Below the pieces are notes generated by a model. That model worked only from the letters and a program-made list of their open reading frames with translations, was not told the origin of the DNA and ran no database searches. A program made the position numbers and the translations under genes. This document shows positions 31,928 through 39,925 of a DNA stretch of 64,000 nt, one piece after another. The stretch is from Pseudomonas oryzae (lineage in GTDB: Bacteria; Pseudomonadota; Gammaproteobacteria; Pseudomonadales; Pseudomonadaceae), in contig NZ_LT629751.1 of NCBI RefSeq assembly GCF_900104805.1, positions 2,213,001-2,277,000 of the forward strand, in the 5' to 3' direction. Within the stretch, counting starts at the first letter, position 1. Every line of letters begins with the position of its first letter.

Positions 31928-32467
31928 TCACATCATGTGGTTCTTGCGGAACTGCTGGATGGTCGCCTCCGGACGGCCCTCCTCCTTCTGCAGACCGTAG
32001 ATCACCGTCATTCCCTCCGGACCGCCGCCGATGTCGGTGTAGCGGAAGATCGGCTCACCCAGCTTGAGGGTGTCCAGCATGTCGCCGTAGCGCTTGAACA
32101 CGAAGATCTTGCCCTCCTGACGCACCTCGCCATAAAACGGCGCAGCCGGCGGCTGGGCGACCTTGAGGAAGCGATAGGCGGAGATCTTCTCCAGCGGCTT
32201 GCCTGCGTCCTCGGCGCGCAGGGCGAGAATCAGCTCCTGCCCTGCCGGATCCTTCTCCTCGAGGGTGCGCATGAGCGGAGCCTTGCCGGTGGCGAGGAAA
32301 TCCTTGAACACCTGATAGTCGTCGAAGACGAACACCTGGGTATCGGTGCGCACCTGATACCAGTCCTCATTGTTGAGCGGCTCCTGCTTGGCGACCGGCA
32401 CCGGGGCGGCGCAGGCGGTGAGGGCAGCAGCCAGAACGGCGAGGGACAGCGGCTTGAGAAGGGACAT
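31928..32467 (-). CDS. putative lipoprotein of unknown function
   Basis: 179 aa with a lipoprotein signal peptide and lipobox (LTAC, Cys19), after an AGGAG ribosome binding site. The mature part contains YQVRTDTQVFVFDDYQVF and FYGEVRQEGKIFVFKRYGD, which look like two related segments and hint at an internal duplication. No catalytic motif was seen. It is likely anchored in the outer membrane facing the periplasm. It converges on ptrB; the permease gene upstream ends at its own terminator, so this gene is probably transcribed alone. Confidence 0.8.
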   Translation of the reverse strand: MSLLKPLSLAVLAAALTACAAPVPVAKQEPLNNEDWYQVRTDTQVFVFDDYQVFKDFLATGKAPLMRTLEEKDPAGQELILALRAEDAGKPLEKISAYRFLKVAQPPAAPFYGEVRQEGKIFVFKRYGDMLDTLKLGEPIFRYTDIGGGPEGMTVIYGLQKEEGRPEATIQQFRKNHMM

Positions 32468-32590
32468 GACAACTCCTGTTGGCGATTATGCTGGGCAGGC
32501 ACGTTGCCGCAACTCCATGACCGGAGGATGACCGGTCGATGGCAAGCGGATGACAGTGCGCCACAGCGGCCTCTTCATGCCGCAGGAACG

Positions 32591-32614
32591 AAAAAGGGCG
32601 CCCGCAGGCGCCCT
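32591..32614 (-). terminator. Rho-independent terminator of the APC permease gene
   Basis: An 8-bp stem (32595-32602 with 32607-32614), loop CGCA, followed on the minus strand by a run of T. It lies 25 bases beyond the permease stop codon. Confidence 0.9.
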
Positions 32615-32638
32615 CTTCCCGGCTCGACCCGATAGCGA

Positions 32639-34042
32639 TCAGGACAGCTCGCGCGCCATGACCTCGGCGCTGTGCGCGACACCATAGCGGCGCCGCGAAT
32701 AGACATACAGCCCCAGGCCGATACCCATCCAGGCGACGAACAGCGCCCACTCCACCGGCACCAGCGCCGACGGACTGAACGGCATGTACATGGCCGCCAT
32801 GACCAGGCTGAGCAGAACCGCGACCACACCGATCAGCATGCCGGAACGCACCTTGAACGGGCGCGGCATGTTCGGCTCGCGCACGCGCAGCACCACGAAG
32901 GACAGGGCGACGAACAGGTAGGCGATGACGATGGCCAGGCTGCCGGCGTCGACGAACCACACCAGCGCCTTGCGTCCCAGCAGCGGCGCGGCGGTGCTGA
33001 GCATGCCGATCAGCAGGATGGCGTTGGTCGGCGTCTTGTAGCGCGGATGCAGCTTGGCCAGGAAGGCCGGCAGCATGCCGGCGTGCGCCAGCGCGTAGAT
33101 GGCCCGGCTGCCGCCGATGTAGAAGGCGTTCCAGCTGGTGACGATACCGGCGACACCGGCGAGGATCATCAGCTTGGCCGCCCAGGGGGCACCATAGATG
33201 GACTGCATGGCCTGCGGCACGGTCAGCACGTCGGCGCTGATGGCACTGGCCGGAATCGCCAGGCTGACACCGAGGATGATCAGCGAGTAGAACGCCACGG
33301 CCATCAGCACCGAGAAGATCAGCATCTTGCCGATCTCGCGCGGTGGCAGGTTGACCTCCTCGGCCGCCTGCGGGATCACGTCGAAACCGACGAACATGAA
33401 CGGCACCATCATCAGCACGGTGATGATCCCGGCACTGCCGCTGACCAGCAGCGGGTCCATGTTGCCGGTCTCACCCTCGAACAGTGCCCCGGTGATGAAC
33501 ATCACGCCGACGGCGAGGATCAGCACGGTCACCACCTTCTGGATCAGCGACGCGGTCTGCACCCCGAAATAGTTGACCGCCGTCATCATGATCGAGCCGA
33601 GCATGCCGACCGCCACCCACGACGCCATCACATCCCAGCCGGCCACGGTCCACAGGTAGCCCACCTGATACCCCGGGATCAGGTTGTCGATCACGGTCGG
33701 CAGGGCCACCGCCTCGAAAGCCACCACCGAGACGTAGCCCAGCACGATGGCCCAGGTACACACGAAGGACGCGAAGTGGCCGAGCGCACGGTAGCTGTAG
33801 ACGTGTTCGCCGCCCGACTGCGGCATGGCAGCCGCCAGCTCGGCGTAGGTCAGGCCGATCAGCACGATGGCCAGACCGCCGAGGAGGAAGGCGAGGATCG
33901 AGCCCAGACTGCCGGCGGACTGGATCCAGCTGCCGGTCAGGACGATCCAGCCCCAGCCGATCATCGCACCGAACGACAGGGCCAGGACCTCTTTGCGCCC
34001 TAGCACGCGGGCAAAGCTGGTTTGGGAAGATGGGACGCTCAT
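32639..34042 (-). CDS. APC-family amino acid or polyamine permease
   Basis: 467 aa with about 12 membrane segments and the APC signature near the N terminus (FGAMIGWGWIVLTGSWI), followed by GGEHVYSYRALG in the second to third helix. The superfamily moves amino acids or amines by proton symport or antiport in the inner membrane. The substrate cannot be read from sequence. The gene stands alone; its upstream region is unusually AT-rich and carries inverted repeats. RBS AGAGG lies about 11 bases before the ATG. Confidence 0.88.
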   Translation of the reverse strand: MSVPSSQTSFARVLGRKEVLALSFGAMIGWGWIVLTGSWIQSAGSLGSILAFLLGGLAIVLIGLTYAELAAAMPQSGGEHVYSYRALGHFASFVCTWAIVLGYVSVVAFEAVALPTVIDNLIPGYQVGYLWTVAGWDVMASWVAVGMLGSIMMTAVNYFGVQTASLIQKVVTVLILAVGVMFITGALFEGETGNMDPLLVSGSAGIITVLMMVPFMFVGFDVIPQAAEEVNLPPREIGKMLIFSVLMAVAFYSLIILGVSLAIPASAISADVLTVPQAMQSIYGAPWAAKLMILAGVAGIVTSWNAFYIGGSRAIYALAHAGMLPAFLAKLHPRYKTPTNAILLIGMLSTAAPLLGRKALVWFVDAGSLAIVIAYLFVALSFVVLRVREPNMPRPFKVRSGMLIGVVAVLLSLVMAAMYMPFSPSALVPVEWALFVAWMGIGLGLYVYSRRRYGVAHSAEVMARELS

Positions 34043-34361
34043 TGTTTTTGGTTACCTCTACCGATAGGCGTTGCATTAATCGAACGTCAAATTAAATGCA
34101 CGAAGCGTTCCACATCCCAAACATGGCTGTAAAAAAATTCATTACACCCCAAGAGACGGCCAAACTGCGCACTGCCGCCCCATGAACATGGAAAAACCAC
34201 CAAAAACAGCTACATAAAACCATGCAGCGGGCGCACCCGCCTGTTACCGGCAGTGACATGGCCGTGCGAAATTCCTACACACACGAACGAAATTTCACAC
34301 AAACAGAAACACGGCCGCACAAAACCGTTCGATTAATCGCACAAATTTTGTGCGCAAACAC
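34043..34361. promoter_or_regulatory. AT-rich upstream region of the APC permease with inverted repeats
   Basis: About 320 bases without a gene and far richer in A+T than the rest of the window. It holds a 12-bp inverted repeat (ATTAATCGAACG at 34075-34086 and CGTTCGATTAAT at 34326-34337) and a perfect 17-base palindrome CGCACAAATTTTGTGCG at 34338-34354. It must contain the permease promoter; the paired sites look like operator sites of a regulator that loops DNA, but no regulator gene is adjacent. Confidence 0.5.
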
Positions 34362-34392
34362 AAAAAAGGCCCTGTGCCGGAGCACAGAGCCT
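34362..34392 (-). terminator. Rho-independent terminator of the secreted peptidase gene
   Basis: A stem with one mismatch (34368-34377 with 34382-34391) and loop CGGA is followed on the minus strand by six T. It lies 27 bases past the stop of the gene at 34419-35642. Confidence 0.85.
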
Positions 34393-34418
34393 GTTTGAAA
34401 TGCTCAACAAACAGACGT

Positions 34419-35642
34419 TCAGCGAAGCAGGCGGGTATCCAGCACGGTCGACGGGCCGGCCAGGACATTCTCGCTGATCTGCACGAAATCCTCGGTGCTG
34501 GCCTTCTTCAGGCGCATCAGTCCGCGAGTCACATCGTCCAGCGAGCGCTCGCCTGCAGAAGCCTTGCGGATCTCGGCATCCAGGTCCTGCAACAGCAGCA
34601 CGGCCCGCGCCGTCACGGCACCCGAAGCCCGTTCGCCACGCAGGCTGGTGACCTTGCGGCTCCAGCGGGCGAGCTGTTCGCGGATCTTCTCGTAGCGCTC
34701 CTCACTCAGGCCGCCGGCACGCCGCATCAGCTCGATGGCGTAGTACTCGGCCAACCCTTCGGTGATCCAGTCGCTGCGATCGGTGTCACTGATTCGACTG
34801 AACACGTGGACCAGCTCGTGCACCAGTGAACTGGTGCCGTTCTCGCTGACCAGCGGCCGGTCGCTGTGCATGAACAGCGAATTTCCCGCGGACAGTCCGC
34901 CACGCCACATCGGCTCGCCAGCCCCGACGATCAGCAGCTTCCCGGGCTCGCGCGGAAACACCGCCTGTGCATGCGGCCAGACGAAGGTCAGCAGGGTGAG
35001 GATGTCCATCCGCCGCAGTCGCTCGCCCACCGGCGCAGCCACCGCCACTTCGGTCTTGCCCAGGGTGGTGCGCCGCACGCCCAGCTTGCCGGCGAGGATC
35101 CAGCCGGTGGGGCGGTCGAACAGCCGCTCGGGATTGTCGATGCGGAAACGGTTCTTGCCGATACGCGGCCAGCCGGTTTCGACGCTCTTCCAGCCTTCGG
35201 GCAACTCGAACTGCAGGCGGCTGACCAGCACGACCCCATCGTCCAGACTGACCCGGGCAGACGGCACCAGATCATCGCCGCGCAGGAGCGCCCAGTCCGG
35301 AGTCATGCGCGCATCGAAGCGACCATTGTCACGCGCATGACTGATCTTCACCCGATAGCTCAACCGCGCCTTGCCGGCCTGTGGCCGCCAGACGCCACGC
35401 CCGGGAGCGTCCTGCTGCCACTCGCCCTCGGCCTTGAAGTCGCTGTAGGCGCCCTCGTCCCCGAGGAGGAAGTCGAAGAACCTGACCGCCTCGCCCTGCT
35501 CCAGGGTCAGGCTGACCTCGGCCTGGTCGCGGTCCGGCAGAAAGCGCACCTGATAGTCCAGATCGACCCGCTGCGCCGCCGCCAGCGGCGCCGCCAGAGC
35601 GAAGAGCAGCACTGCCCAGCAGGCTTTCAAACCTTGCAACAT
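34419..35642 (-). CDS. secreted zinc metallopeptidase-like protein (HExxH, M1/M61-like)
   Basis: 407 aa with a signal peptide (MLQGLKACWAVLLFALAAPLAAA). The N-terminal part is beta-rich, like the N-terminal domain of M61 glycyl aminopeptidases. A gluzincin motif H275-E-L-V-H279 is followed by EGLAEYY with candidate third ligand Glu295. The zinc-site residues are all present, so activity is plausible, probably in the periplasm. The protein is shorter than full M1 or M61 enzymes and lacks their C-terminal domains. Substrate unknown. It ends at a good terminator. Confidence 0.82.
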   Translation of the reverse strand: MLQGLKACWAVLLFALAAPLAAAQRVDLDYQVRFLPDRDQAEVSLTLEQGEAVRFFDFLLGDEGAYSDFKAEGEWQQDAPGRGVWRPQAGKARLSYRVKISHARDNGRFDARMTPDWALLRGDDLVPSARVSLDDGVVLVSRLQFELPEGWKSVETGWPRIGKNRFRIDNPERLFDRPTGWILAGKLGVRRTTLGKTEVAVAAPVGERLRRMDILTLLTFVWPHAQAVFPREPGKLLIVGAGEPMWRGGLSAGNSLFMHSDRPLVSENGTSSLVHELVHVFSRISDTDRSDWITEGLAEYYAIELMRRAGGLSEERYEKIREQLARWSRKVTSLRGERASGAVTARAVLLLQDLDAEIRKASAGERSLDDVTRGLMRLKKASTEDFVQISENVLAGPSTVLDTRLLR

Positions 35643-35692
35643 CTCAGAATCTCCTTATGCCGGGAAATTTGATTCCGCGCACCCAGGCAGGT

Positions 35693-36142
35693 TCAACCGG
35701 CACGAAAAATCAGATGGTCCTCCCAATCGTCCTCGGCGACGCTGGTTTCGCTGAGCATGCGTCCGGCCTGGGAAATGCGTGCCTCATGCACCGCCTGCGG
35801 GTCACCACAGACCAGATGGTGCCAGGGCAGCAGATCCTTGCGCTCGGCGACCAGCCGGTAGGCGCAGGTCGGCGGCAGCCAGCGGAACTGGTCGGCCTGC
35901 TCCGGGGTGAGCTGGACACAGTCGGGAACATGACGCTTGCGCTCGGCATAGTTGCTGCAGCGGCAGGTCTGCAGATCGAGGAGTTTGCAGGCGATGCGCG
36001 TGTAATAGACGCTACCGTCCTCATCGTCCTCGAGCTTCTGCAGGCAGCACAGGCCACAGCCATCGCAGAGCGACTCCCACTCCTCGCGATCGAGCTGGTC
36101 GAGTGTCTTGCGGATCCAGAAGGGTTCGGTTTTGGCGGCCAT
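35693..36142 (-). CDS. ycgN: YcgN-family cysteine-cluster protein
   Basis: 149 aa from the ATG at 36142 (GGAG upstream). The cysteine cluster CDGCGLCC near residues 27-34, with further Cys in [12 protein letters not shown] and CAYRL, places it in the YkgJ/UPF0260 group, presumed to bind zinc or an iron-sulfur cluster. The role is unknown. In many gammaproteobacteria it occurs near ycgL and rnd, and here all three lie on the same strand in that neighbourhood with a lipoprotein gene between ycgL and ycgN. Confidence 0.85.
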   Translation of the reverse strand: MAAKTEPFWIRKTLDQLDREEWESLCDGCGLCCLQKLEDDEDGSVYYTRIACKLLDLQTCRCSNYAERKRHVPDCVQLTPEQADQFRWLPPTCAYRLVAERKDLLPWHHLVCGDPQAVHEARISQAGRMLSETSVAEDDWEDHLIFRAG

Positions 36143-36230
36143 GGCGGGTCTCCGGACAGGGGGCGGCAGTCTAGCCGCAGGTCCGCATGGGGCCAAGTGT
36201 GGAGGCGACCGGCTGGTGCCTCACCAAGGC

Positions 36231-36259
36231 GCGGCGGATCAGTGGTACTGATCCGCCGC
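36231..36259 (-). terminator. hairpin after the Met-rich lipoprotein gene
   Basis: A 13-bp perfect stem (36231-36243 with 36247-36259) has a 3-base loop and starts 8 bases past the stop on the minus strand. It lacks a T run. Confidence 0.55.
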
Positions 36260-36266
36260 CGCCAGC

Positions 36267-36719
36267 TTACTTGCCCATTCGGGCACGCTGTTCCTTCAGT
36301 TGCTTGAGCATCGCCTCGACATGCAGGATGCGCTGATCCAGTTGCTCGGCCGTGAGCGAGCCAGCCATCGGCCCCATACCCGGCCCCATCGTGCCCATCC
36401 CAGGCCCCATGCCCTGGTCGTGCATCATCCCCGGCCCCATGCCAGCCCCCATCATGCCCATCGGGCAGGTGCCCATGGCCATGTGGTTTTCCTGCATCAG
36501 CTGCCAGTGCTGCTCCATCAGCTTCTGGCGCTCTTCCGGGGTGTTTGCCGCGCCCATGGCCAGGCATTGCTGCTGCATGAGTCCGCAGCGCTGCTGCCAG
36601 TCACCTGCCGCCGCGGTACCCGGCGCCGATGGCGCCGGCGGCTGCTGCGCACAAGCCACCAGCCCTACCACCAGCCCGCCCGCCAGCAACGAGCGCACGA
36701 ATCTGCCGTAAGTGTTCAT
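36267..36719 (-). CDS. Met/Gly-rich lipoprotein, possible metal-binding
   Basis: 150 aa from the ATG at 36719, preceded by AGAGGGG. Lipoprotein signal with lipobox LVAC. Residues about 75-125 are rich in Met, Gly and some His and Cys (for example MGTCPMGMMGAGMGPGMM), followed by a C-terminal helix (LTAEQLDQRILHVEAMLKQLKEQR). Met-rich periplasmic segments often bind Cu(I), so copper or silver handling is a reasonable guess, but no partner gene for metal transport is nearby. The coiled-coil tail suggests oligomer formation. Confidence 0.8.
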   Translation of the reverse strand: MNTYGRFVRSLLAGGLVVGLVACAQQPPAPSAPGTAAAGDWQQRCGLMQQQCLAMGAANTPEERQKLMEQHWQLMQENHMAMGTCPMGMMGAGMGPGMMHDQGMGPGMGTMGPGMGPMAGSLTAEQLDQRILHVEAMLKQLKEQRARMGK

Positions 36720-36848
36720 CCGCAACCCCTCTTGATCCCAACCAGGAGCCTCGAGCATAAGCAGGAAAACACGCGGCGCTTTGATTCCAGTCAGCTTGCC
36801 TGCCGGCAACCCGCCTCGCGCCGGCGGCGCGCAGGCAGTCGGCCAGCC

Positions 36849-37142
36849 TCAGACCGGGTCGTTGCGCCGCAGCAGTTCCTCGGGCAGATGCTCGATGTAC
36901 TCCTCCTCGGGCGGCGGCATCTGCAGGTGATAGCCCTGCGTCTCGATGTTCTCCAGCACCTTGGCGGCATCCTCGCGGGCCAGCTTGCGTTCGGGGGTGA
37001 GCAGCATGTCGAACACGTGCTGCGGCGCGCCGAAGGCGCTGAGCAGGCCTTCCGGCACACGCCCCAGCGCCTCGCGCTTGTCGACGTAGAGATACATCTC
37101 GCGCTTGCGCGGACTCTTGTAGATGGAGCAGATACGTTTCAT
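36849..37142 (-). CDS. ycgL: YcgL-domain protein
   Basis: 97 aa from the ATG at 37142. The frame is open much further upstream, but there it overlaps rnd in the wrong frame and is GC-rich noise; the family begins [20 protein letters not shown]. The small YcgL fold (COG3100) has no established biochemical role. It begins 8 bases after the rnd stop, so it is cotranscribed with the ribonuclease D gene, an arrangement conserved in pseudomonads. Confidence 0.9.
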   Translation of the reverse strand: MKRICSIYKSPRKREMYLYVDKREALGRVPEGLLSAFGAPQHVFDMLLTPERKLAREDAAKVLENIETQGYHLQMPPPEEEYIEHLPEELLRRNDPV

Positions 37143-37150
37143 CGTTGACC

Positions 37151-38269
37151 TCAAGCCAGGGTGTCGAGCAGGGCCTGTCCCATCAGGGTACGGCGCCAGC
37201 CACGCAGGGAATCCGGAAGGACGTAGGGGCCGTCGGGGTAGCCGGTTTTCAACAGGGCCTCGAGCACCTTCTTGCGCAGCATCAGCTCGGGGACGATCTG
37301 CAGGCGCTCGGCTTCGCGCTGCCCCACCGCACGCAGCTTCTTCAGCAGCGGCGATACCTCGAGCGGCAGCGGCTCGGCAAGCTGCTGCGGCCACTGCTCG
37401 GCGGGCAGGGCCGCGGCCTCGGCGATCAGGCGCAGGATGATTTCGCCATCCTGACGCACGGTACGCGGATGCATGTCCTCGATGCGCGCAAGGCTCGCGG
37501 CGTCTCGCGGCTGGGTGCGTGCCAGCGGCCACAGCGAGCGTTCCCGCAGGATGCGGTTGCGCGGCTGGTCGCGCCGGCGGGCCTGCTCCTCGCGCCAGGC
37601 ACAGAGCGCACGCAGCACGGCCAGTTGCTGGGGATTGAGCCGCCAGGCCAGCTTGACCTCGCGCCAGGCCTCCTGCGGATCGACCTCGACGCCCTGGGCA
37701 GCCACCAGCTCCGCGCCATCCTCCAGCAACCAGGCGCGCTTCTCCTCGCCCAGCCGAGCCTCCAGCTCGCGGTATACCTCGCACAGATGCTGCACATCTT
37801 CAGCCGCGTAGCGCACCTGCATATCGCTGAGCGGGCGCACCAGCCAGTCGGAACGGGTTTCGTCCTTCGGCAGCTCGATGCCGAGCAGCTCCTTGACCAG
37901 CCGGGAGTAGCCCATCGAAAAGCCGATGTTGAGATAACCGGCCGCCATCTGGGTATCGTACAGCGGCTGCGGCAGGCTGCCGGTCAGGCGACGGAATACT
38001 TCCAGATCCTCGCTGCAGGAGTGCAGCACCTTGACCACGCCCCGGTCCTCCAGCAGGGCCGCGAACGGCGCCCAGTCCCGAATGCGCAGCGGATCGATCA
38101 GCCACACCGACTCGCCGTCGCCGACCTGAACCAGAGCCGCAATCGGGTAGAAGGTATCGACCCGCATGAATTCGGTATCCAGGGCGACGAACGGCCTGGT
38201 CCGCCACTCGCGGCAGCAAGCCGCCAGGGTCGCGTCGTCCAGTATCCAGCGGATATCGATAGCGGGCAC
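37151..38269 (-). CDS. rnd: ribonuclease D
   Basis: 372 aa starting at a GTG at 38269, chosen because AGGAGA lies 5-10 bases upstream and the protein then begins like other RNase D ([11 protein letters not shown]). A DEDD exonuclease domain (about 1-170) shows [17 protein letters not shown] and [10 protein letters not shown], giving the acidic metal ligands. HRDC domains follow in the C-terminal half. The enzyme trims 3' ends of tRNA precursors and other stable RNAs. It overlaps no neighbour and is followed at once by ycgL. Confidence 0.92.
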   Translation of the reverse strand: MPAIDIRWILDDATLAACCREWRTRPFVALDTEFMRVDTFYPIAALVQVGDGESVWLIDPLRIRDWAPFAALLEDRGVVKVLHSCSEDLEVFRRLTGSLPQPLYDTQMAAGYLNIGFSMGYSRLVKELLGIELPKDETRSDWLVRPLSDMQVRYAAEDVQHLCEVYRELEARLGEEKRAWLLEDGAELVAAQGVEVDPQEAWREVKLAWRLNPQQLAVLRALCAWREEQARRRDQPRNRILRERSLWPLARTQPRDAASLARIEDMHPRTVRQDGEIILRLIAEAAALPAEQWPQQLAEPLPLEVSPLLKKLRAVGQREAERLQIVPELMLRKKVLEALLKTGYPDGPYVLPDSLRGWRRTLMGQALLDTLA

Positions 38270-38418
38270 GGGGATCTCCTGTAAAAGCGCACAGTATACC
38301 GCGACACAGCGCGTCATCGCGCGCACCTGCGCCCTGCGCAGCAGGTTCGGCACAGGTTAAGCTGTGTCGGTTCGCGGGCCGGATGCCCGTCTCAACTCTA
38401 CGCCCGGAGTCGCTTCAG

Positions 38419-39273
38419 ATGTCGCTCGCCAACCTGATCAGCCCGCATGACCTGGCCCAGCTCCTCGACCAGCCCGACCTGGTCATCCTCGATTGCCGCT
38501 TCGCCCTGGAAGACACCGCTTATGGCAACCGCGCCTATGTTGCCGGCCACCTGCCCGGCGCCCGTTTTGCCGATCTCGAGCGCGACCTGTCCGCGCCGGT
38601 AATTCCGGGCCAGACCGGGCGCCACCCACTGCCGAGCGCGGCGGATCTGGCACAGCGACTACGCGAGTGGGGTGTGAACGACGACAGCCGGATCGTGCTG
38701 TACGACGATGGCCCCGGGGCCTTTGCAGCGCGGGCCTGGTGGCTGCTGATATGGCTGGGCAAGCACGAGGGCATCTACCTGCTGGATGGCGGGCTAAATG
38801 CCTGGCAGTCCGCTGGACTGCCATTGCAGCAGGAGGCGCCGGAGCCGATCGCGGGCAACTTCCGGGGAACCCCGAACGACGGGCTGGTCGCCGAGGCGGC
38901 GGAGCTGATGCAGCGCCTGGCGGATCCGCAGCTGACCCTGCTGGATGCCCGCGGCCTGCCGCGCTTTCGTGGCGAGATCGAGCCGATCGACCCGGTAGCG
39001 GGCCACATACCGGGAGCGCACTGCGCGCCCTTCATCGACAACCTGGGCGACGACGGCCGCTTCCTGCCGGCTGCACGCCTGCAGCAGCGCTTTGCCCGGC
39101 TGATCGGCAATCGTCCACCGCAGCACATCGTCGCCTACTGCGGATCCGGCGTGACAGCCTGCCACAACCTGTTCGCTCTGTGCCTGGCAGGGTATCCCCT
39201 GGCGCGCCTGTATGCCGGCTCGTGGAGCGAATGGATTACCGATCCGCACCGACCGGTGGTGAAGGAGTGCTGA
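38419..39273 (+). CDS. sseA: 3-mercaptopyruvate-type sulfurtransferase (two rhodanese domains)
   Basis: 284 aa from the ATG at 38419 with GGAG about 9 bases upstream. Two rhodanese domains: the N-terminal one lacks a catalytic Cys, the C-terminal one has Cys241 in YCGSGVTA. The CGSGVT loop is typical of mercaptopyruvate sulfurtransferases, whereas thiosulfate sulfurtransferases usually have CRxGx[RT]. It would move sulfur from 3-mercaptopyruvate to thiols or cyanide in the cytoplasm. It is transcribed alone toward the bidirectional terminator shared with the small RNA gene. Confidence 0.87.
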   Translation: MSLANLISPHDLAQLLDQPDLVILDCRFALEDTAYGNRAYVAGHLPGARFADLERDLSAPVIPGQTGRHPLPSAADLAQRLREWGVNDDSRIVLYDDGPGAFAARAWWLLIWLGKHEGIYLLDGGLNAWQSAGLPLQQEAPEPIAGNFRGTPNDGLVAEAAELMQRLADPQLTLLDARGLPRFRGEIEPIDPVAGHIPGAHCAPFIDNLGDDGRFLPAARLQQRFARLIGNRPPQHIVAYCGSGVTACHNLFALCLAGYPLARLYAGSWSEWITDPHRPVVKEC

Positions 39274-39349
39274 AGATAGGGGACGCCGGCACAAAGTTGC
39301 AGCGTGATGGAAAGGGCGACTTGGCGGGAAGCGCGGAATGGGTTGTGGA

Positions 39350-39464
39350 AATAAAGAAAGGCGGGTTTCCCCGCCTATTCTTTATCCCTCATCACCGTCC
39401 TGGTGAACCGCATCCTGCAGTGTCCTAACCGGCTTCCATGCCGGCTGCGATCATCCGTGAGCGC
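39350..39464 (-). ncRNA. rsmZ: RsmZ-like small RNA (sponge for RsmA/CsrA)
   Basis: About 115 nt on the minus strand, the usual RsmZ size, just downstream of rpoS where pseudomonads carry rsmZ. It holds six GGA motifs (opposite plus-strand positions 39454, 39435, 39423, 39413, 39398 and 39385). Several sit in loops of small hairpins: CCGGC-ATGGAA-GCCGG, ACTGC-AGGAT-GCGGT and CACC-AGGAC-GGTG. The RNA ends in a strong hairpin (AGGCGGG-GAAA-CCCGCCT) followed by TTCTTTATTT. A -10-like TATCAT lies at 39476-39471, and an 18-bp GacA-type site is centred about 184 bp upstream of the predicted start. RsmZ titrates the translational repressor RsmA/RsmE, so GacS/GacA activity relieves repression of biofilm and secondary-metabolism genes. 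The 5' end is predicted, not measured. Confidence 0.82.
39351..39385. terminator. bidirectional terminator shared by rsmZ and the sulfurtransferase gene
   Basis: A 7-bp GC core (39359-39365 with 39370-39376) is extended by A/T pairs: ATAAAGAA on the left matches TTCTTTAT on the right. It gives a T-rich tail on both strands, ending the small RNA leftward and the sulfurtransferase mRNA rightward. Confidence 0.88.
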
Positions 39465-39470
39465 AAGTTG

Positions 39471-39498
39471 ATGATACTTCACCCCACGTTACCTGCAA
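39471..39498 (-). promoter_or_regulatory. predicted sigma-70 promoter of rsmZ
   Basis: On the minus strand TATCAT (39476-39471) is one base from the consensus -10. A weak -35, TTGCAG (39498-39493), lies 16 bases upstream. A weak -35 is usual for promoters that need an activator such as GacA. Confidence 0.55.
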
Positions 39499-39638
39499 GC
39501 AGCCACAGACCGCCACCAGCCAGCTGAGCAGCCGCCTCAACAAACACAAAATCCCTTTAAAAACATACACTTAAAAATAGACATAGACTATGAATGGGTA
39601 TAATCCGCCGCCGCTTTTCGCCTCCGACTTACACGCCC

Positions 39639-39656
39639 TGTAAGCCCAAGCCTACA
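39639..39656. promoter_or_regulatory. GacA-type upstream activating sequence
   Basis: The plus strand reads TGTAAG-CCCAAG-CCTACA. It matches the GacA palindrome TGTAAG-N6-CTTACA at 11 of 12 half-site bases. Its centre is about 184 bp upstream of the predicted rsmZ start, the distance known for rsmZ of pseudomonads. Confidence 0.75.
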
Positions 39657-39817
39657 TGAACACCAGCCAAACGCCCCGAATGTGTCAACCCAGCTGAACA
39701 GCAATCACCTCCGCATGTTCATATCTGCAACGGACGCGTCCCCGGAGATGCAGCCCACGGCCAAAGACACCTTGCCGGCAGATATCGCCCCGTCCCCCAG
39801 CTCCTCCCCCAGAAAAG

Positions 39818-39845
39818 CAAAACCCCGAACGAGTCGGGGTATTTG
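39818..39845 (-). terminator. Rho-independent terminator of rpoS
   Basis: A 7-bp stem ACCCCGA / TCGGGGT (39822-39828 with 39834-39840) is followed on the minus strand by TTTGCTTTT. It starts about 85 bases after the rpoS stop. Confidence 0.8.
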
Positions 39846-39925
39846 CGGGGAACTGCATTCCATGCCTGGGCAGCCTGATCCGCCGCGCTTGCTATACGGG
39901 GTTGCTCCCTACCTCACCGGCGACC

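Noticed and set aside
39599-39604. Perfect TATAAT on the plus strand next to the GacA site
   Set aside because: No -35 at 16-18 bases and no gene or RNA-like unit downstream on that strand; probably chance in AT-rich DNA.
39628-39644. CTTACA-N5-TGTAAG inverted repeat as the GacA site
   Set aside because: The half-sites are in the wrong order and spacing for GacA. The overlapping TGTAAG-N6-CCTACA at 39639-39656 has the right order and spacing and was chosen.
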